A DNA stretch of 41,794 nucleotides, taken from contig JAZRXE010000013.1 in the NCBI GenBank assembly GCA_045600065.1, positions 1 to 41,794 of the forward strand. Direction: 5' to 3'. The position numbers and the translations under genes were made by a program. Shown one piece after another: positions 18,226 to 26,286 of the stretch. Source of the DNA: RGIG2707 sp045600065. Lineage in GTDB: Bacteria > Bacillota > Clostridia > Peptostreptococcales > Anaerovoracaceae. The notes under the pieces are model-generated. The model was not told the origin of the DNA. It searched no databases and saw only the letters and a program-made list of their open reading frames with translations. The number at the start of each line of letters is the position of its first letter. Position 1 is the stretch's first letter.

Positions 18226-20236
18226 CAGAAAAGACCTCCTTTTCGGATCTGATCAGTTTGCTGCAGGCAAAGCCCAGGCCCAGCAGGGTCCAGAAGGTGG
18301 GCGCCGTGGATACGGAGCTATCGTTGAACATGGCCACGGCCAGAAAGGCCCATACACCCAGGAATATGCCTGCGCCTATGTACGAAACGGAATCCGGTCT
18401 CGCCTTTTCGCTGAAATCATAGCCCGCGTCCAGGGCATCCTTAGAGTAGAAGAAGAACAGGGCCAGCAGGGCGAACAAAGATACGCAGCCCGTGTTGATT
18501 CCGGTCTGTATGTACATGTTGTGGGGCTTGTCCACTATGATCTGCCAGTACCATGGCTGCATCCAGGTATATTTACCGGCATAATCATATTGGGGGAACT
18601 CCATGCAGAAGGTATCCGGGCCTGATCCGAGCAGAATATGATGCTTTAACAGAGGCAGACTTCTGGACCATATATATCCCCTGCTTGTTCCGAAGCTGAG
18701 ATCCTTGATCAATCCGCTGATCTCATATTTCGGTACTTGAGTAAGGCGGATATAGGGAGTAACGAAATATGTACCGTCTTCCATAAATCTGAAATCGAAA
18801 TTTCTGCTATGATGCATACGCACATAGAGATAGCCCTCGTCGTCTGTAAGCAGGCTCATGTAAGTATAATCGTGGAAGCGCTCATCAAGGAATATGTAAT
18901 TGCCGCCTTCTGTACGCTCTATCCTTACAGGCTCGTCATTTTCATCATATGCGCCCAGGGCATTGCCGCTCTTTGTGTAAATATGGAGCAGATGACCGTT
19001 GTAGCTTATTCCAAAGCCCCGCTCTTCAGTAAACATATAATCCAATACCGGCTTGATGCTTGCAGGGGAATTCGGAAAATCTGCCGCTGTAAGTTCTTTT
19101 TGGACGTTTGCTGCGGTATCACCGTCTGCATAGGCATCACGGAAGACCAGCTCGACAGCAGTTTCCGCACCTGAATTCAGAGTATTGCCCACCTCCTTAA
19201 GCCAGCGATCGGAAGTCTTGACCAGAATTCCGGCGCTTACGGCTAATATCACGGACAGGGGCAGAGCCCAACGCTTTATATTACGGCCAAGCAATGCCAG
19301 TGCTGAAACCAGTATTACCGCCAATCCCACATAGGCACTGGCAGAATTGGAGCAGATCAGGTTGTAAAGGCTCAAACCGAAAAGGATAAGCATTGCCGCA
19401 CCTAAAGCTATCCGCGAGGCCTTATCACCGGTCTTTGCTGAGCTGAGAACGGAAGCCCTGTCGAAGCTTCTGATAAACAGCATTGCAAGAACAGGCAGCA
19501 GCAAGCATATATACATGGACACATAGTTTATATTGAACAGCGTCATATACACTGCACCGGGAGGAAAGTTGAAGCTGAAGCTGTTGTCTCCGGCAGCTAT
19601 AAGCTCATCTATGGCCTGCCATGAAGTCCTGCCATCGGTAAGGAGCATATTAGGGGTGATGAGCTTTTGCACAAAGGCCGTTTTGAAGGGATCGTTCGCT
19701 GCAGCCTGAAAGCATCCTATCACAAGCCCTATGGAAAGGCTGACAAAAAGACCCCAAAGCACTATGCGTATCCGACGCGGACTGTCCGCCATGTTCATGA
19801 TGTAAAATAGCATGAACATGTAGCAAAGCAGCACGATCAGGCCCTCGAAGCGCTCGTTATAACCAAGCAGCGAAAATTCCTTGTAATTGCAAAAGATATA
19901 GGAAAGCACCGCGAAGGCGCTGTAAACGAGCATACAGATATAGGGCTTGGTAAGCCTGAGCTTTTTGAAATCAAAATCACCTCTTGCTGCGGCAACTGCC
20001 AGCATTACAAGCGCCAGAACAGAGCCTGCGGTTATCAGCACCATTTTGCAATAGGCAAAGGAATCCGAGAGCTGGGAATTGTCGGTATCGGAGGTCCAGT
20101 AAAACTGGCTCATGGGCCTTGTGTAGATATGCAGCCTTACTGCCAGTACGGAAAATGCCGAAAAAACTATTACGGGCAGCATATATAAAAAGTCAAAAAG
20201 GCGGCTTTGACCGTTCAAAGTGTTGTTTGCGTTCAT
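18203..20236 (-). CDS. O-antigen ligase/polymerase-like membrane protein, copy 2
   Basis: A 677-residue paralogue of the following gene, which it overlaps by 23 bases. It has the same start (a hydrophobic run after a polar N-terminus, with RLHIYTRPMSQFYW matching RAHVYTQPLSQFYW in the other copy), the same helices, a longer extracellular domain (about 335-525), and the ligase core SRGYIWSRSLPLLKHHILLG followed by VDKPHNMYIQTGINTGCVSL. AAAGGAG lies before ATG 20236 and a near-consensus promoter starts the operon. Two copies may mean one polymerase and one ligase, or two glycans. Confidence 0.85.
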   Translation of the reverse strand: MNANNTLNGQSRLFDFLYMLPVIVFSAFSVLAVRLHIYTRPMSQFYWTSDTDNSQLSDSFAYCKMVLITAGSVLALVMLAVAAARGDFDFKKLRLTKPYICMLVYSAFAVLSYIFCNYKEFSLLGYNERFEGLIVLLCYMFMLFYIMNMADSPRRIRIVLWGLFVSLSIGLVIGCFQAAANDPFKTAFVQKLITPNMLLTDGRTSWQAIDELIAAGDNSFSFNFPPGAVYMTLFNINYVSMYICLLLPVLAMLFIRSFDRASVLSSAKTGDKASRIALGAAMLILFGLSLYNLICSNSASAYVGLAVILVSALALLGRNIKRWALPLSVILAVSAGILVKTSDRWLKEVGNTLNSGAETAVELVFRDAYADGDTAANVQKELTAADFPNSPASIKPVLDYMFTEERGFGISYNGHLLHIYTKSGNALGAYDENDEPVRIERTEGGNYIFLDERFHDYTYMSLLTDDEGYLYVRMHHSRNFDFRFMEDGTYFVTPYIRLTQVPKYEISGLIKDLSFGTSRGYIWSRSLPLLKHHILLGSGPDTFCMEFPQYDYAGKYTWMQPWYWQIIVDKPHNMYIQTGINTGCVSLFALLALFFFYSKDALDAGYDFSEKARPDSVSYIGAGIFLGVWAFLAVAMFNDSSVSTAPTFWTLLGLGFACSKLIRSEKEVFSDEEKQDA

Positions 20237-20259
20237 AGGCAGATCTCCTTTAACACCTT

Positions 20260-20288
20260 ATTATAATCTGCACAACTGCAGGGGTCAA
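20260..20288 (-). promoter_or_regulatory. Promoter of the ligase-ligase-murJ operon
   Basis: On the minus strand TTGACC (20288-20283), exactly 17 bases, then TATAAT (20265-20260). Transcription would begin near 20253, leaving a leader of under 20 bases that holds the ribosome binding site. Confidence 0.75.
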
Positions 20289-20295
20289 CAAGAAG

Positions 20296-20341
20296 AAAAG
20301 TTGACTGTCCGATGGATGAAAAGTCGACTGTCCGATGGATG
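20296..20341. repeat. Two tandem 23-bp repeats
   Basis: Units at 20296-20318 and 20319-20341 differ at one position (AAAAGTTGAC versus AAAAGTCGAC), then share TGTCCGATGGATG. They lie in the 314-base divergent region, between the -35 of the ligase operon and the promoter of the Rpn gene. They may be operator sites or a remnant of a repeat element. Confidence 0.7.
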
Positions 20342-20385
20342 CGTACAGATAAGCAACACTTTTTCGTTGTATCTTTCGTTTTTCC

Positions 20386-20415
20386 TTGACTGTATAAACA
20401 AATGTTCGTTATAAT
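20386..20415 (+). promoter_or_regulatory. Promoter of the Rpn gene
   Basis: TTGACT (20386-20391), 18 bases, TATAAT (20410-20415). The predicted transcript starts near 20422 and would carry about 130 bases of leader. Confidence 0.75.
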
Positions 20416-20421
20416 CTAATC

Positions 20422-20550
20422 ACAATTCAGCGCATGCCGCATAGCCTGCCGAGCTTTGCGACGAAATTTAAGACGCAGTAAGGTCAAAACCGTTCGGGTC
20501 GAACGAACGGAATAGCCTTGCTGCATTTTGTTTTTATCAGGAGGTAATAA
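20422..20550 (+). other. Long leader of the Rpn gene
   Basis: About 130 untranslated bases precede the Rpn start. The segment holds a compact hairpin, CGTTCG/CGAACG, in the middle and the ribosome binding site CAGGAGG at 20539-20545. No riboswitch class I know is recognisable. The length and structure suggest post-transcriptional control or a conserved element that travels with Rpn genes. Confidence 0.4.
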
Positions 20551-21483
20551 ATGACCACTCACGAAGAATACCTGCACCTTCCCCTTTCCAACGATTTCAT
20601 GTTCGGAGAAGTCATGCGGGATGAAGCCATCTGCCGTGAATTTCTGGAGAAATTGCTGGACAAGAAGGTCCGCCGCATCGAATACATCAATACCCAGGAC
20701 GGTATACTGAGTCAATACGGCACCCACGGCATCCGCATGGATGTATTCATAGAAGACAGCGAGGGCTCGGTCTATAATGTTGAGATCCAGAATGCAAACC
20801 GACATAACATCGAAAAACGTGCCCGATATTACCAAAGCATGATCGATACCCGTCTGCTGGAAAAAGGCGCCGATTACAGACAGTTGAACGATACCTATAT
20901 CATTTTTGTCTGTACATTCGACTACTACAAAATGGGGCTTGCAAAGTATACGCTTGCACGATATATTGAAAATACGAACCGACGCTGGGAAGACGGGACT
21001 CACTGCATCCTGCTCAACTGCAGGCCCGATACCGTCAACGTAGACCGTTCCATTGAGGAATTCCTTGCCATCACAAGCGGTGATGAGACCGGGGATTATT
21101 CCAGCGGACTGGCGGAGCGCATCCGCTCTCGTTTAAGCATTGTGCGCGCGGATTCGCAGAAGGAGGCAAGCTACATGACATTCGAACTGAAACTCAAGGA
21201 GAGAATAGAAGATGAAACGAACCAAGCCCGGGAAAAAGGACTGGCACAAGGTTTAGCTAAAGGACGTGCAGAAGGTTTAGCTGAAGGACGTGCCGAAGGT
21301 TTGACCGAAGGACGTGCAGAAGGACGAGCGCAGGGGCTGCTGGACGGAATGCTCTCCCTTGCCAAAAGAGGTCTTTTACCAATAGAGATCGCAGCAAGCG
21401 AATCCGGCCTGAGTATAGAAGAATTCAAACAGAAAATGGAAGCTTCCGCTCCGGAAGTCGAATGCAAAGACTCTGCAAAATAG
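20551..21483 (+). CDS. Rpn-family recombination-promoting nuclease / putative transposase
   Basis: PD-(D/E)XK nuclease of the Rpn (PF12784-like) family, 310 residues. The N-terminal LPLSNDFMFGEVM is the family start. The core contains GIRMDVFIEDSEGSVYNVEIQ, which supplies the acidic and glutamate-containing nuclease strand (RMDVF, VEIQ), and KRARYYQSMIDTRLL. A tail of three eight-residue repeats, GLAKGRAE, GLAEGRAE and GLTEGRAE, links to a short helical domain. Rpn proteins in E. coli cut DNA and raise recombination; many genomes carry several. The gene is monocistronic with its own promoter, leader and terminator. Confidence 0.93.
   Translation: MTTHEEYLHLPLSNDFMFGEVMRDEAICREFLEKLLDKKVRRIEYINTQDGILSQYGTHGIRMDVFIEDSEGSVYNVEIQNANRHNIEKRARYYQSMIDTRLLEKGADYRQLNDTYIIFVCTFDYYKMGLAKYTLARYIENTNRRWEDGTHCILLNCRPDTVNVDRSIEEFLAITSGDETGDYSSGLAERIRSRLSIVRADSQKEASYMTFELKLKERIEDETNQAREKGLAQGLAKGRAEGLAEGRAEGLTEGRAEGRAQGLLDGMLSLAKRGLLPIEIAASESGLSIEEFKQKMEASAPEVECKDSAK
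21250..21321 (+). repeat. Three in-frame 24-bp repeats in the Rpn gene
   Basis: Units at 21250, 21274 and 21298 begin GGTTTAGCT or GGTTTGACC and encode eight residues each (GLAxGRAE type). The near-identical DNA suggests recent slippage and a variable-length linker in this protein family. Confidence 0.85.
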
Positions 21484-21548
21484 TATCAGGTAAACCATAA
21501 CCGAAAAACTCGTAAAACACCCGGAATAGAATCTCAAATGATCCAGAC

Positions 21549-21573
21549 CGCCCGTCAAACAACGGGCGTTTTT
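21549..21573 (+). terminator. Terminator after the Rpn gene
   Basis: CGCCCGT (21549-21555) pairs with ACGGGCG (21562-21568) around CAAACA, followed by five T residues. It lies 66 bases after the stop codon. Confidence 0.85.
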
Positions 21574-21921
21574 GATTGTCCGGGCTGCCACCCTTTTGAC
21601 AGCCTTCAAAGCTCCTTCATACAGCTTTTAAGTGTCGAGAAGATTGAAATTTCAGGCATCTTCAAGCTTTTTCAATGCATTCTGTCCTATAAGCCGGGTT
21701 TTCAGCATATAAAATACCCGAAGGTTTTGATATCTCCGGGTTTTATTGTTGTCTTGTCTTTCGGGACAGAAGGCTATGCAAGGGGCCGTCGTAAGCGGGA
21801 GCGAAAGGTGGCTTCCATTTGCATATGATCCTTAGTCGCCTGCAGAGGCAGCGTGGCCCCGGAATGGCCGACGGGCCGGCTCGCCTTCGCATGCCTGTCA
21901 ATCGGCAGACGCATGGTAATA
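21574..21921. other. Gene-free stretch with weak hairpins
   Basis: No gene is supported here. CGGGTTTT at 21695-21702 can pair with AAAATACCCG at 21711-21720. The latter can pair instead with CGGGT at 21737-21741, which is followed by a T-rich run, giving two alternative terminator-like folds. The last part (about 21835-21920) is GC-rich, unlike the AT-rich start, and leads into the 28-nt repeats. Confidence 0.4.
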
Positions 21922-21978
21922 TGCGCACAGAAGAACCGTCCCCTTGTGTTTGCGCACAGAAGAACCGTCCCCTTGTGT
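21922..21978. repeat. Two tandem 28-nt repeats of the GGGGACGGTTCT type
   Basis: Identical 28-base copies at 21922-21949 and 21951-21978 are separated by one base. Read on the minus strand each contains ACAAGGGGACGGTTCTTCTG. From memory this motif recurs between genes in many Clostridia and other bacteria and is associated with REP-type tyrosine transposases; no such transposase gene is visible here. Confidence 0.75.
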
Positions 21979-21990
21979 CCTTGTGTCTCC

Positions 21991-22021
21991 AAAAAAACAG
22001 GACTCCCGTAAGGGAGTCCTG
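21991..22021 (-). terminator. Terminator of the S-layer gene
   Basis: CAGGACTCCC (21998-22007) and GGGAGTCCTG (22012-22021) form a perfect 10-bp stem with a four-base loop. On the minus strand it is followed by seven T residues. It sits 33 bases after the stop codon of the 801-residue SLH gene. Confidence 0.92.
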
Positions 22022-22054
22022 AATTTGTTTTGACCTAATACCTGTCTTGGTAAA

Positions 22055-24460
22055 TTACTTTACGAAGATTACGGCGATGTCGTAGTTAGCCTTGTCATCG
22101 TCGGTGGTATCGTACAGAACGACCATCTGGGCCTTGCTGTCTCTCAGTCCGCCCAGAGCGGATTCGGACTTGACGGTCCACTTGGTGGACTTGCTGGAGT
22201 CATAGTTGTAAACAACTACGTCGTTCAGTTCGTAATAGGTGGAACCAATCTTGAGCAGATCGCCGTCCAGAGTGGAGGATTCGGTAACTGCAGCCAGGTT
22301 AATTGCAACACTGGTCAGATCGTCAGTCTCAACGGGCTCAACTGCGGGATTAGCAGCCTTAACGGTGCCGTCAGCCTGGAAGGTGAGCTTGTAGAGAGTG
22401 GGAGCTGCGGAAGTGGTAGCATTGGACTTGGGGTTAGATCCGAAGAATTCCTGATCGAACTTGTAGGTAATCTTTTCTCCGTTGGCCAGAACTTCTGCCT
22501 TCCAGAAATCTTCAACTTCGGAGCCGTTGCCGGTGAATACTACGAAGGTATCATCCTCGGTAGCAACGCCTTCAACCAGAGCAGCCTTGACCTTGCCGGA
22601 CTTAACAGCATAAGTCATATCGAAGTTTTCTGCACCAAGCAGAGTGCTGTAGTCAACTACGGTGTAGTCGTCTTCATCGGAGTAATCAATGCCATCGCCG
22701 TCGTATGCGAATACGATGGTAGCGCTGTTAACGAGAGTGCTCTCGAGAGTGACACCCTTGCTGGAAACAGTTTCTGCAGGGTTGTTGTCGGTGAATATTT
22801 CAATTGCGGTAACCTTGTCGGAGCTGTTCAGAGTCAGCTTAGCCAGATCTCCAGCAGAAACGATGGATTTGAAGGTAGTAGTATCCAGAGCGGAAGCGCA
22901 AGTGTAGATCTTGGTGGTTCCGTCTTCGCACAGTACCTTAACCTTAGCGTGGGAAGTTTCGATCTTAGTGGTGTCCTTATTTTCTGCAGCCAACAGAACT
23001 ACATAACCGGAATCATTGGTGATGTCCTTCTTAGCATAGATCTTTCCGTCGTATCCGAGGTAAGCCTTGAATTCAGCGTCCAGATCGGTAGAAACGAACA
23101 GGTCAGCAGTGTGGGTCTTGTAGGTTTCGCCATCGAAGATGACCTTGGTGGAGTTCTTGATCTCATCAAGAGTTCCTTCCAGAACTTCGTCGCAAACGTC
23201 TACGCGGGCGATCTTTCCTTCGCTGTCGCAATATACGAATACGATGTCATCTTCCTCGATGTCAGCCAGAGAATCTACACCGTTGAGGATGAAGGAATCG
23301 AGATCGATCTCGTCATCATCATCAAGTGCGAATTCCTTACCGCACAGTTCCTTGTCGTCGATGTCATCCTGAACGGAGGAGCCAACCTTAGCGTCAGCAT
23401 CTACGAACCAAGCAACTACGGAGTAGACCTTGTCGATCTTTCCGCTCTTCAGAGTGCAGTTGATGGTGTATTCAACATCAGAGTCAGTCAGTTCAGCATC
23501 GGTGAATGCAGTGGTAGCAATGTCGCCGTTCTTGAACTCAGTGTAAGAAGCAAGGACGCCGGTGGAAGTGGTAGCTTCGGTCCAGGCAGTCTTGCCGTAG
23601 AGCTTGTATCCGCCGTAGGTGATGGTGCTGTCAGTCTTGTCATAGTTACCGGTGATAGCGGTGGTCTTGATTTCGTCAACAGCAACGATCTCATCATCTT
23701 CATTGACGTAGAGGGATACAACTGCGCCCAGATATTCGCTCAGGTCTACCAGGGTATCTTCATCTTCGATCATATCCTTATCAACCATTACGAAGGTCTC
23801 GGTAGCTGTTGCGCCAAGTCTGGTGAGCATCCGGTCATAGCCGCTTGCACCAAGGCTGGCAACCCATTCGTTGTCATCGTTAACCTTACCGATGGTCTGC
23901 TCAAGTACGTTGTAGATGAGCTGAGCCATGTCAGCGCGGTTAGCGGGAGCGGAGCCGGTGGTCAGACCGTCGAGAGCTTCCAGAGCAACTGCCTTGTTGA
24001 TGAAGCAGGTGGGGTAAGAACCCTGCAGGGAAGTTTCGGTGTAACCGAGAGCTCTCATAACCATAGCTACAGCCTGGTCATAAGTTACTGCGCCGTTGGG
24101 GTCGAAGATAGTTGCGGACTTACCTTCAACAATGCCCAGGTTGAATGCATAGTATACATATGCGGAGTACCATGCGCTGGGTTCAACGTCGGTGAAATTA
24201 GTGGTGAAAGTACCTTCCTTAACAGGAAGTGCCAGTGCGGCAATGATCAGCTTGACCATCTGAGCTCTGGTAACTCCCTTTTCGGGGTGGTACAGACCGT
24301 CTTCAAAGCCTTCTACTACGCCAAGTCCGGTGAGTACGTTTACAGCTTCTTCGCAATCCAGACCCTGAACGTCCTTGATCAGAGCGGTATCAGCGAATGC
24401 CATAGAAACGGAACCGAGAATCATAGCGAGGACAAGGACAAATGAAAGAACTTTCTTCAT
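22055..24460 (-). CDS. Probable major S-layer protein (three SLH repeats)
   Basis: Secreted protein of 801 residues. The signal peptide (1-23, ending AFA) is followed by three SLH repeats: one starting near QGLDCEEAVNVLTGLGVVEG, one with FTDVEPSAWYSAYVYYAFNLG, and one with ALDGLTTGSAPANRADMAQ. They anchor the protein to a wall polymer. The remaining 600 residues are Asp, Val and Thr rich with few Arg or Trp, as in self-assembling S-layer proteins. GTT, GCT and GGT codons are more common than in neighbouring genes, a sign of high expression (by eye). AAGGAGG, a near-consensus promoter and a strong terminator also fit an abundant product. Confidence 0.88.
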   Translation of the reverse strand: MKKVLSFVLVLAMILGSVSMAFADTALIKDVQGLDCEEAVNVLTGLGVVEGFEDGLYHPEKGVTRAQMVKLIIAALALPVKEGTFTTNFTDVEPSAWYSAYVYYAFNLGIVEGKSATIFDPNGAVTYDQAVAMVMRALGYTETSLQGSYPTCFINKAVALEALDGLTTGSAPANRADMAQLIYNVLEQTIGKVNDDNEWVASLGASGYDRMLTRLGATATETFVMVDKDMIEDEDTLVDLSEYLGAVVSLYVNEDDEIVAVDEIKTTAITGNYDKTDSTITYGGYKLYGKTAWTEATTSTGVLASYTEFKNGDIATTAFTDAELTDSDVEYTINCTLKSGKIDKVYSVVAWFVDADAKVGSSVQDDIDDKELCGKEFALDDDDEIDLDSFILNGVDSLADIEEDDIVFVYCDSEGKIARVDVCDEVLEGTLDEIKNSTKVIFDGETYKTHTADLFVSTDLDAEFKAYLGYDGKIYAKKDITNDSGYVVLLAAENKDTTKIETSHAKVKVLCEDGTTKIYTCASALDTTTFKSIVSAGDLAKLTLNSSDKVTAIEIFTDNNPAETVSSKGVTLESTLVNSATIVFAYDGDGIDYSDEDDYTVVDYSTLLGAENFDMTYAVKSGKVKAALVEGVATEDDTFVVFTGNGSEVEDFWKAEVLANGEKITYKFDQEFFGSNPKSNATTSAAPTLYKLTFQADGTVKAANPAVEPVETDDLTSVAINLAAVTESSTLDGDLLKIGSTYYELNDVVVYNYDSSKSTKWTVKSESALGGLRDSKAQMVVLYDTTDDDKANYDIAVIFVK

Positions 24461-24509
24461 TCTTAATTCCTCCTTAAGAATTCGGTGAGGGGACTAATAA
24501 ATGATCCGA

Positions 24510-24528
24510 GTCCGGCCCCCCTCCGGAC
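24510..24528 (-). other. Leader hairpin of the S-layer mRNA
   Basis: GTCCGG and CCGGAC form a six-base stem around a seven-base loop in the roughly 80-base leader of the S-layer transcript. Hairpins near the 5' end commonly stabilise long-lived S-layer mRNAs; that role is inferred. Confidence 0.45.
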
Positions 24529-24545
24529 GTTATCAGACACTGTGC

Positions 24546-24574
24546 ATTATAATAGCCCCCTGCGGTGCTTGCAA
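24546..24574 (-). promoter_or_regulatory. Promoter of the S-layer gene
   Basis: On the minus strand TTGCAA (24574-24569), exactly 17 bases, then a perfect TATAAT (24551-24546). Start of transcription would be near 24539. The spacer is GC-rich and shares its bases with an AGCCCC/GGGGCT inverted repeat that may also serve the MATE gene upstream as a weak terminator. Confidence 0.75.
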
Positions 24575-24626
24575 GGGGCTTTGAATAAGTGTAACTTTAG
24601 TGTAATATTGAAGAAATACTGCGGTA

Positions 24627-26150
24627 TTATTCAGATGCGGCGCCTTCGGTGTGGGGCTTGAAGCTGCGTACCCACTTGCCTGTTCTGTAGCGCAGCACAA
24701 CCAGCAGAGTTCTGGTCAGCTGATCTATGCACAGAGCGTACCATGCGCCCTTAAGGCCAAGATCGAAGTACTTGATGAACACTATGGCCAGCACGGGGCG
24801 GGCGATCATAGCGGTAAGCATGGTTACCTTTGCGGTATACTTTGTGTCTCCTGCTCCGCGCAGGGCGCCTGCCAGAACAAACTGCGCAGACTGCAGAGGC
24901 TGTATCAGAGCCACCATCTGCAGCAGACTGTGGCCCATGGCAATGATCTCGGGATCGTCGTTGTACAGCCCGATCAGGAACTCATTGCAGGTGAACACGA
25001 AGATCGCAATACCTATAGCGCAGGCAGTTGCGGCGTTCTGGGTGCGCTTGGAATAATGCATGGCCATATCCGGACGGTTCTTGCCCAGAGACTGGGATAC
25101 AAGAGACGTGGCGGAGGTGGCGAAGGCCTGGCCGTTCATAAAGGTCAGGGACTGGATGTTCATGCAGACCTGGTGGGTTGCATAGGCAATGGTACCCAGA
25201 CCGGCGATGGTCTTGCTGAAGATTATGACGCCTATGCGCATGGCGATCTGCTCCACAGCGGAGGGGATTCCTATTCTTGTAATATTGGTAAGGGATTCCC
25301 TGTCCGCCCTGATGCTGCCCTTGGGGAAGTACAGGCGGATATAGCGGTCGGGCCTGGTGATGACGAACAGGGCCATCAGCATGGAGATGAACTGGCCGAA
25401 CACGGTGGCAATCGATGCTCCCAGAACTTCCAGTCTGGGGAAGCCGCAGTTGCCGTAGATCAGGCAGTAGTTGGCAAAAACATTGACGACATTGCCTGTC
25501 ATATTGTAGATCATAGACGACTTGGAATCGCCGGAGCCCTTTAGGGTGTTGGTGATGGCCGATGTGATGGACATGGTGAACAGGCCGAACATCTGGACCT
25601 TCAGGTACTGGGTTCCGCCGATGAGCACCTGCTCCTCCTGAGCGCCCATAAAGGCTACCAGGGGCTCTGCAAAGATGACGCCTACTATGGCAAAGAACAC
25701 GCCCAGGCTCGCGTTGAGCATTATAGCCTGTCGCAAAATAAGGTTGGCTTTGTCTCTGTTGCCGGCACCTCTGTAGCGGCCTACCATGGCCATGGTGCCT
25801 ACGTTCAGGGAAATGAACGCTGTGGACAGCAGGAACTTGGGCTGGGTGGTAAGGCCTACGGCTGTGATCGCCCAGGGGCCCAGCTTGCCGACCATCATAA
25901 GGTCTACCATGGATGCCAGCTGCACCAGGGTAAGCTCGGCCAGCGAAGGCAGACAGATGGTCAAAATATCCTTGTAGAGCATTCTCGACTCTACACCGTC
26001 GGGAAGGGTCTTTCTGTCGATTTCTTTTTCGTAATCCTCGGGGCTTCCTGAGGGAATGTCATCCAGGGTGGTGACAACCCTCTTGAGCTGCTTTACGTTC
26101 TGATCGGCAGAAGAGGTCGATTCCTTCATCAAATCTTTTTCTTCTGACAT
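24627..26150 (-). CDS. MATE-family multidrug/metabolite exporter
   Basis: Sodium- or proton-driven exporter of the MATE family, 507 residues with about 12 helices. A hydrophilic N-terminus of some 60 residues precedes the first helix, longer than usual. Family segments include LPSLAELTLVQLASMVDLMMVGKLG, TNTLKGSGDSKSSMIYNMTGNVVN in the first half, and its pseudo-symmetric partner AGALRGAGDTKYTAKVTMLTAM in the second. GGAG precedes ATG 26150. Substrate unknown. It is followed by the S-layer gene but separated from it by that gene's promoter. Confidence 0.92.
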   Translation of the reverse strand: MSEEKDLMKESTSSADQNVKQLKRVVTTLDDIPSGSPEDYEKEIDRKTLPDGVESRMLYKDILTICLPSLAELTLVQLASMVDLMMVGKLGPWAITAVGLTTQPKFLLSTAFISLNVGTMAMVGRYRGAGNRDKANLILRQAIMLNASLGVFFAIVGVIFAEPLVAFMGAQEEQVLIGGTQYLKVQMFGLFTMSITSAITNTLKGSGDSKSSMIYNMTGNVVNVFANYCLIYGNCGFPRLEVLGASIATVFGQFISMLMALFVITRPDRYIRLYFPKGSIRADRESLTNITRIGIPSAVEQIAMRIGVIIFSKTIAGLGTIAYATHQVCMNIQSLTFMNGQAFATSATSLVSQSLGKNRPDMAMHYSKRTQNAATACAIGIAIFVFTCNEFLIGLYNDDPEIIAMGHSLLQMVALIQPLQSAQFVLAGALRGAGDTKYTAKVTMLTAMIARPVLAIVFIKYFDLGLKGAWYALCIDQLTRTLLVVLRYRTGKWVRSFKPHTEGAASE

Positions 26151-26222
26151 TTTTTCTCCGTTTCCTCTTAATTTAGATAATACCTGTAAAGTATATCACA
26201 AATATAAAGAAGAATACACAGA

Positions 26223-26249
26223 AAATTCAATCGCCGGGCGTTGCGATTG
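26223..26249 (-). terminator. Possible terminator upstream of the MATE gene region
   Basis: CAATCGC (26249-26243 on the minus strand) pairs with GCGATTG (26234-26228) around a GC-rich loop, then AATTTTC. It lies 38 bases after the stop of the kinase-like gene. Confidence 0.5.
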
Positions 26250-26286
26250 TCAAATATACGGGAAACGTCGCATATCTGCGCCGCAA

